From NCBI RefSeq assembly GCF_051401765.1, contig NW_027480595.1:62001-126000 (forward strand): a stretch of DNA of 64,000 bases, in the 5' to 3' direction. The number at the start of each line of letters is the position of its first letter. Position 1 is the first letter of the stretch. The position numbers and the translations under genes were made by a program. The DNA comes from Calliopsis andreniformis (lineage: Eukaryota; Arthropoda; Insecta; Hymenoptera; Andrenidae). Below are positions 63,610-64,000 of the stretch, piece after piece. The notes below the pieces were generated by a model. That model was not told where the DNA came from, ran no database searches, and worked only from the letters and a program-made list of their open reading frames with translations.

Positions 63610-64000
63610 GATGGAGGTTTGAAGAGAGAGGACAAAGTATTGAGGATTGAGTATTGAGAGTTGATGTTTGAGGATTGCGATTTGATTATTGAATATTGTG
63701 GATTGAGTATTGAATAATGAGAATTCGGGATATCCTATTGAGTATTGAGAATTGAGCATTGAGGGTTGAGTATTGAGGATTGAGGATTGAACATTGAGGT
63801 CTGAGTGTTGAGGGTTGAGTGATGAGAATTGATGTTAGTGGATAGTGGCTTGAAGATTGCAGATCGAGTATTGAGTGTTGAAAACTGTGAATTGAGGATA
63901 TTCTACTGAGGATTGAGGATCGACTACCGATTGTTGAGGACTGAGGTCTGAAGATTGAGGATTCAGGATTGAGGATTCAGGTTTGATGTTTGAGGACTGA
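63610..64000 (+). repeat. B-A composite cut by the window end
   Basis: A B core at 63,730 (GGATATCC) is followed 168 bp later by an A4 core at 63,898. The A cassette would end at 64,001, so it is one base short here and the array certainly continues. The sequence between the cores differs from the composites at 46.3 and 52.3 kb, which suggests an older relationship. Confidence 0.75.

Larger units (their letters stand above)
1..64000 (+). repeat. Heptanucleotide (GATTGAG)n satellite array filling the window
   Basis: Every part of the window reads as consecutive seven-base units close to GATTGAG. Common variants are TATTGAG, AATTGAG, CATTGAG, GGTTGAG, GTTTGAG, GACTGAG, GATTGAA, GATTGTG and GATTCAG. 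Perfect runs are short: for example seven units at 20,563-20,611 and seven at 37,015-37,063. The + strand is rich in G, A and T and nearly without C; many 60-base stretches contain none. All units and higher-order blocks lie in the same orientation. The array is open at both window ends, so its true length is unknown. I see no embedded unique sequence of 300 bases or more. The organisation is typical of satellite DNA with higher-order repeats; species and chromosomal location cannot be inferred. Confidence 0.97.
31756..64000 (+). repeat. Right domain: mixed A, A' and B cassettes
   Basis: The first B cassette has its core at 31,912 and the last at 63,730. All 14 B and all 6 A' copies are in this half, together with 19 A cassettes of subfamilies A3, A4 and A5 only. 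The domain also holds the large tandem duplication at 45.9-57.7 kb and several blocks shared at distances of 4 to 20 kb. The change of cassette content near 31.75 kb is abrupt relative to the size of the array, but the basic heptamer and its orientation do not change across it. Confidence 0.75.

Noticed and set aside
1..64000. CRISPR array
   Set aside because: There are no alternating constant repeats and unique spacers. All spacing sequence is the same heptamer family, and no cas-like gene is present.
1..64000. Telomere repeat tract
   Set aside because: The G-rich, single-orientation heptamer recalls TTTAGGG-type telomeres, but the units are too diverged, higher-order cassettes run throughout, and no chromosome end is visible. 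A subtelomeric location remains possible.
1..64000. Ancient coding sequence or pseudogene degraded into repeats
   Set aside because: Every unusual stretch, including the cassette cores, can be parsed as in-register heptamers, so no residual unique coding sequence remains to support this.
1..64000. tRNA, rRNA or other structured RNA genes
   Set aside because: The near absence of C on one strand prevents stable stem formation by G-C pairing, and no conserved RNA motif was seen on either strand.

Overview
The whole 64 kb is a single, gene-free satellite-like array built from one heptanucleotide, GATTGAG on the + strand (equivalently TTGAGGA; CTCAATC on the - strand). I could not find any stretch of unique sequence, and the array runs off both ends of the window. 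No protein-coding gene, tRNA, rRNA, CRISPR array, transposon end or promoter can be supported. The + strand carries almost no C, and every repeat unit points the same way. The many long open frames on the - strand are a by-product of the motif: CTCAATC has no stop codon in any frame, and all three frames read the same peptide period, SSILNPQ.

The array is organised at several levels. (1) The heptamer, usually with one or two substitutions; perfect runs are short, about seven units in the longest I found. (2) Occasional six-base units (GACGAG, AACGAG, GATGAG, GATTAA) that shift the heptamer register. (3) Named cassettes of diverged heptamers that recur in recognisable form: cassette A (203 bp, 59 copies found, five subfamilies), cassette B (203 bp, 14 copies), an intermediate or chimeric form A' (6 copies), and short elements C and D that carry the six-base units. 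A, A' and B share a GATATTC-type core. (4) Kilobase blocks copied to other places in the array in direct orientation. The clearest is a near-identical tandem pair at about 45.9-51.9 and 51.9-57.7 kb with a 6,048-bp period.

The window divides into two domains. From 1 to about 31.75 kb only A cassettes occur, including every copy of subfamilies A1 and A2. From about 31.75 kb to the end, B and A' appear, A1 and A2 are absent, and the large tandem duplication is found.

The organism cannot be identified from this sequence. The size and hierarchical structure of the array are most like a satellite or minisatellite domain of a eukaryotic chromosome (heterochromatic, pericentromeric or subtelomeric), but this is inference. 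Heptameric short tandem repeats also exist in some bacteria, such as the STRR families of cyanobacteria, although normally as short runs. Block boundaries below were found by eye and are usually good to a few tens of bases; cassette core positions were read directly.
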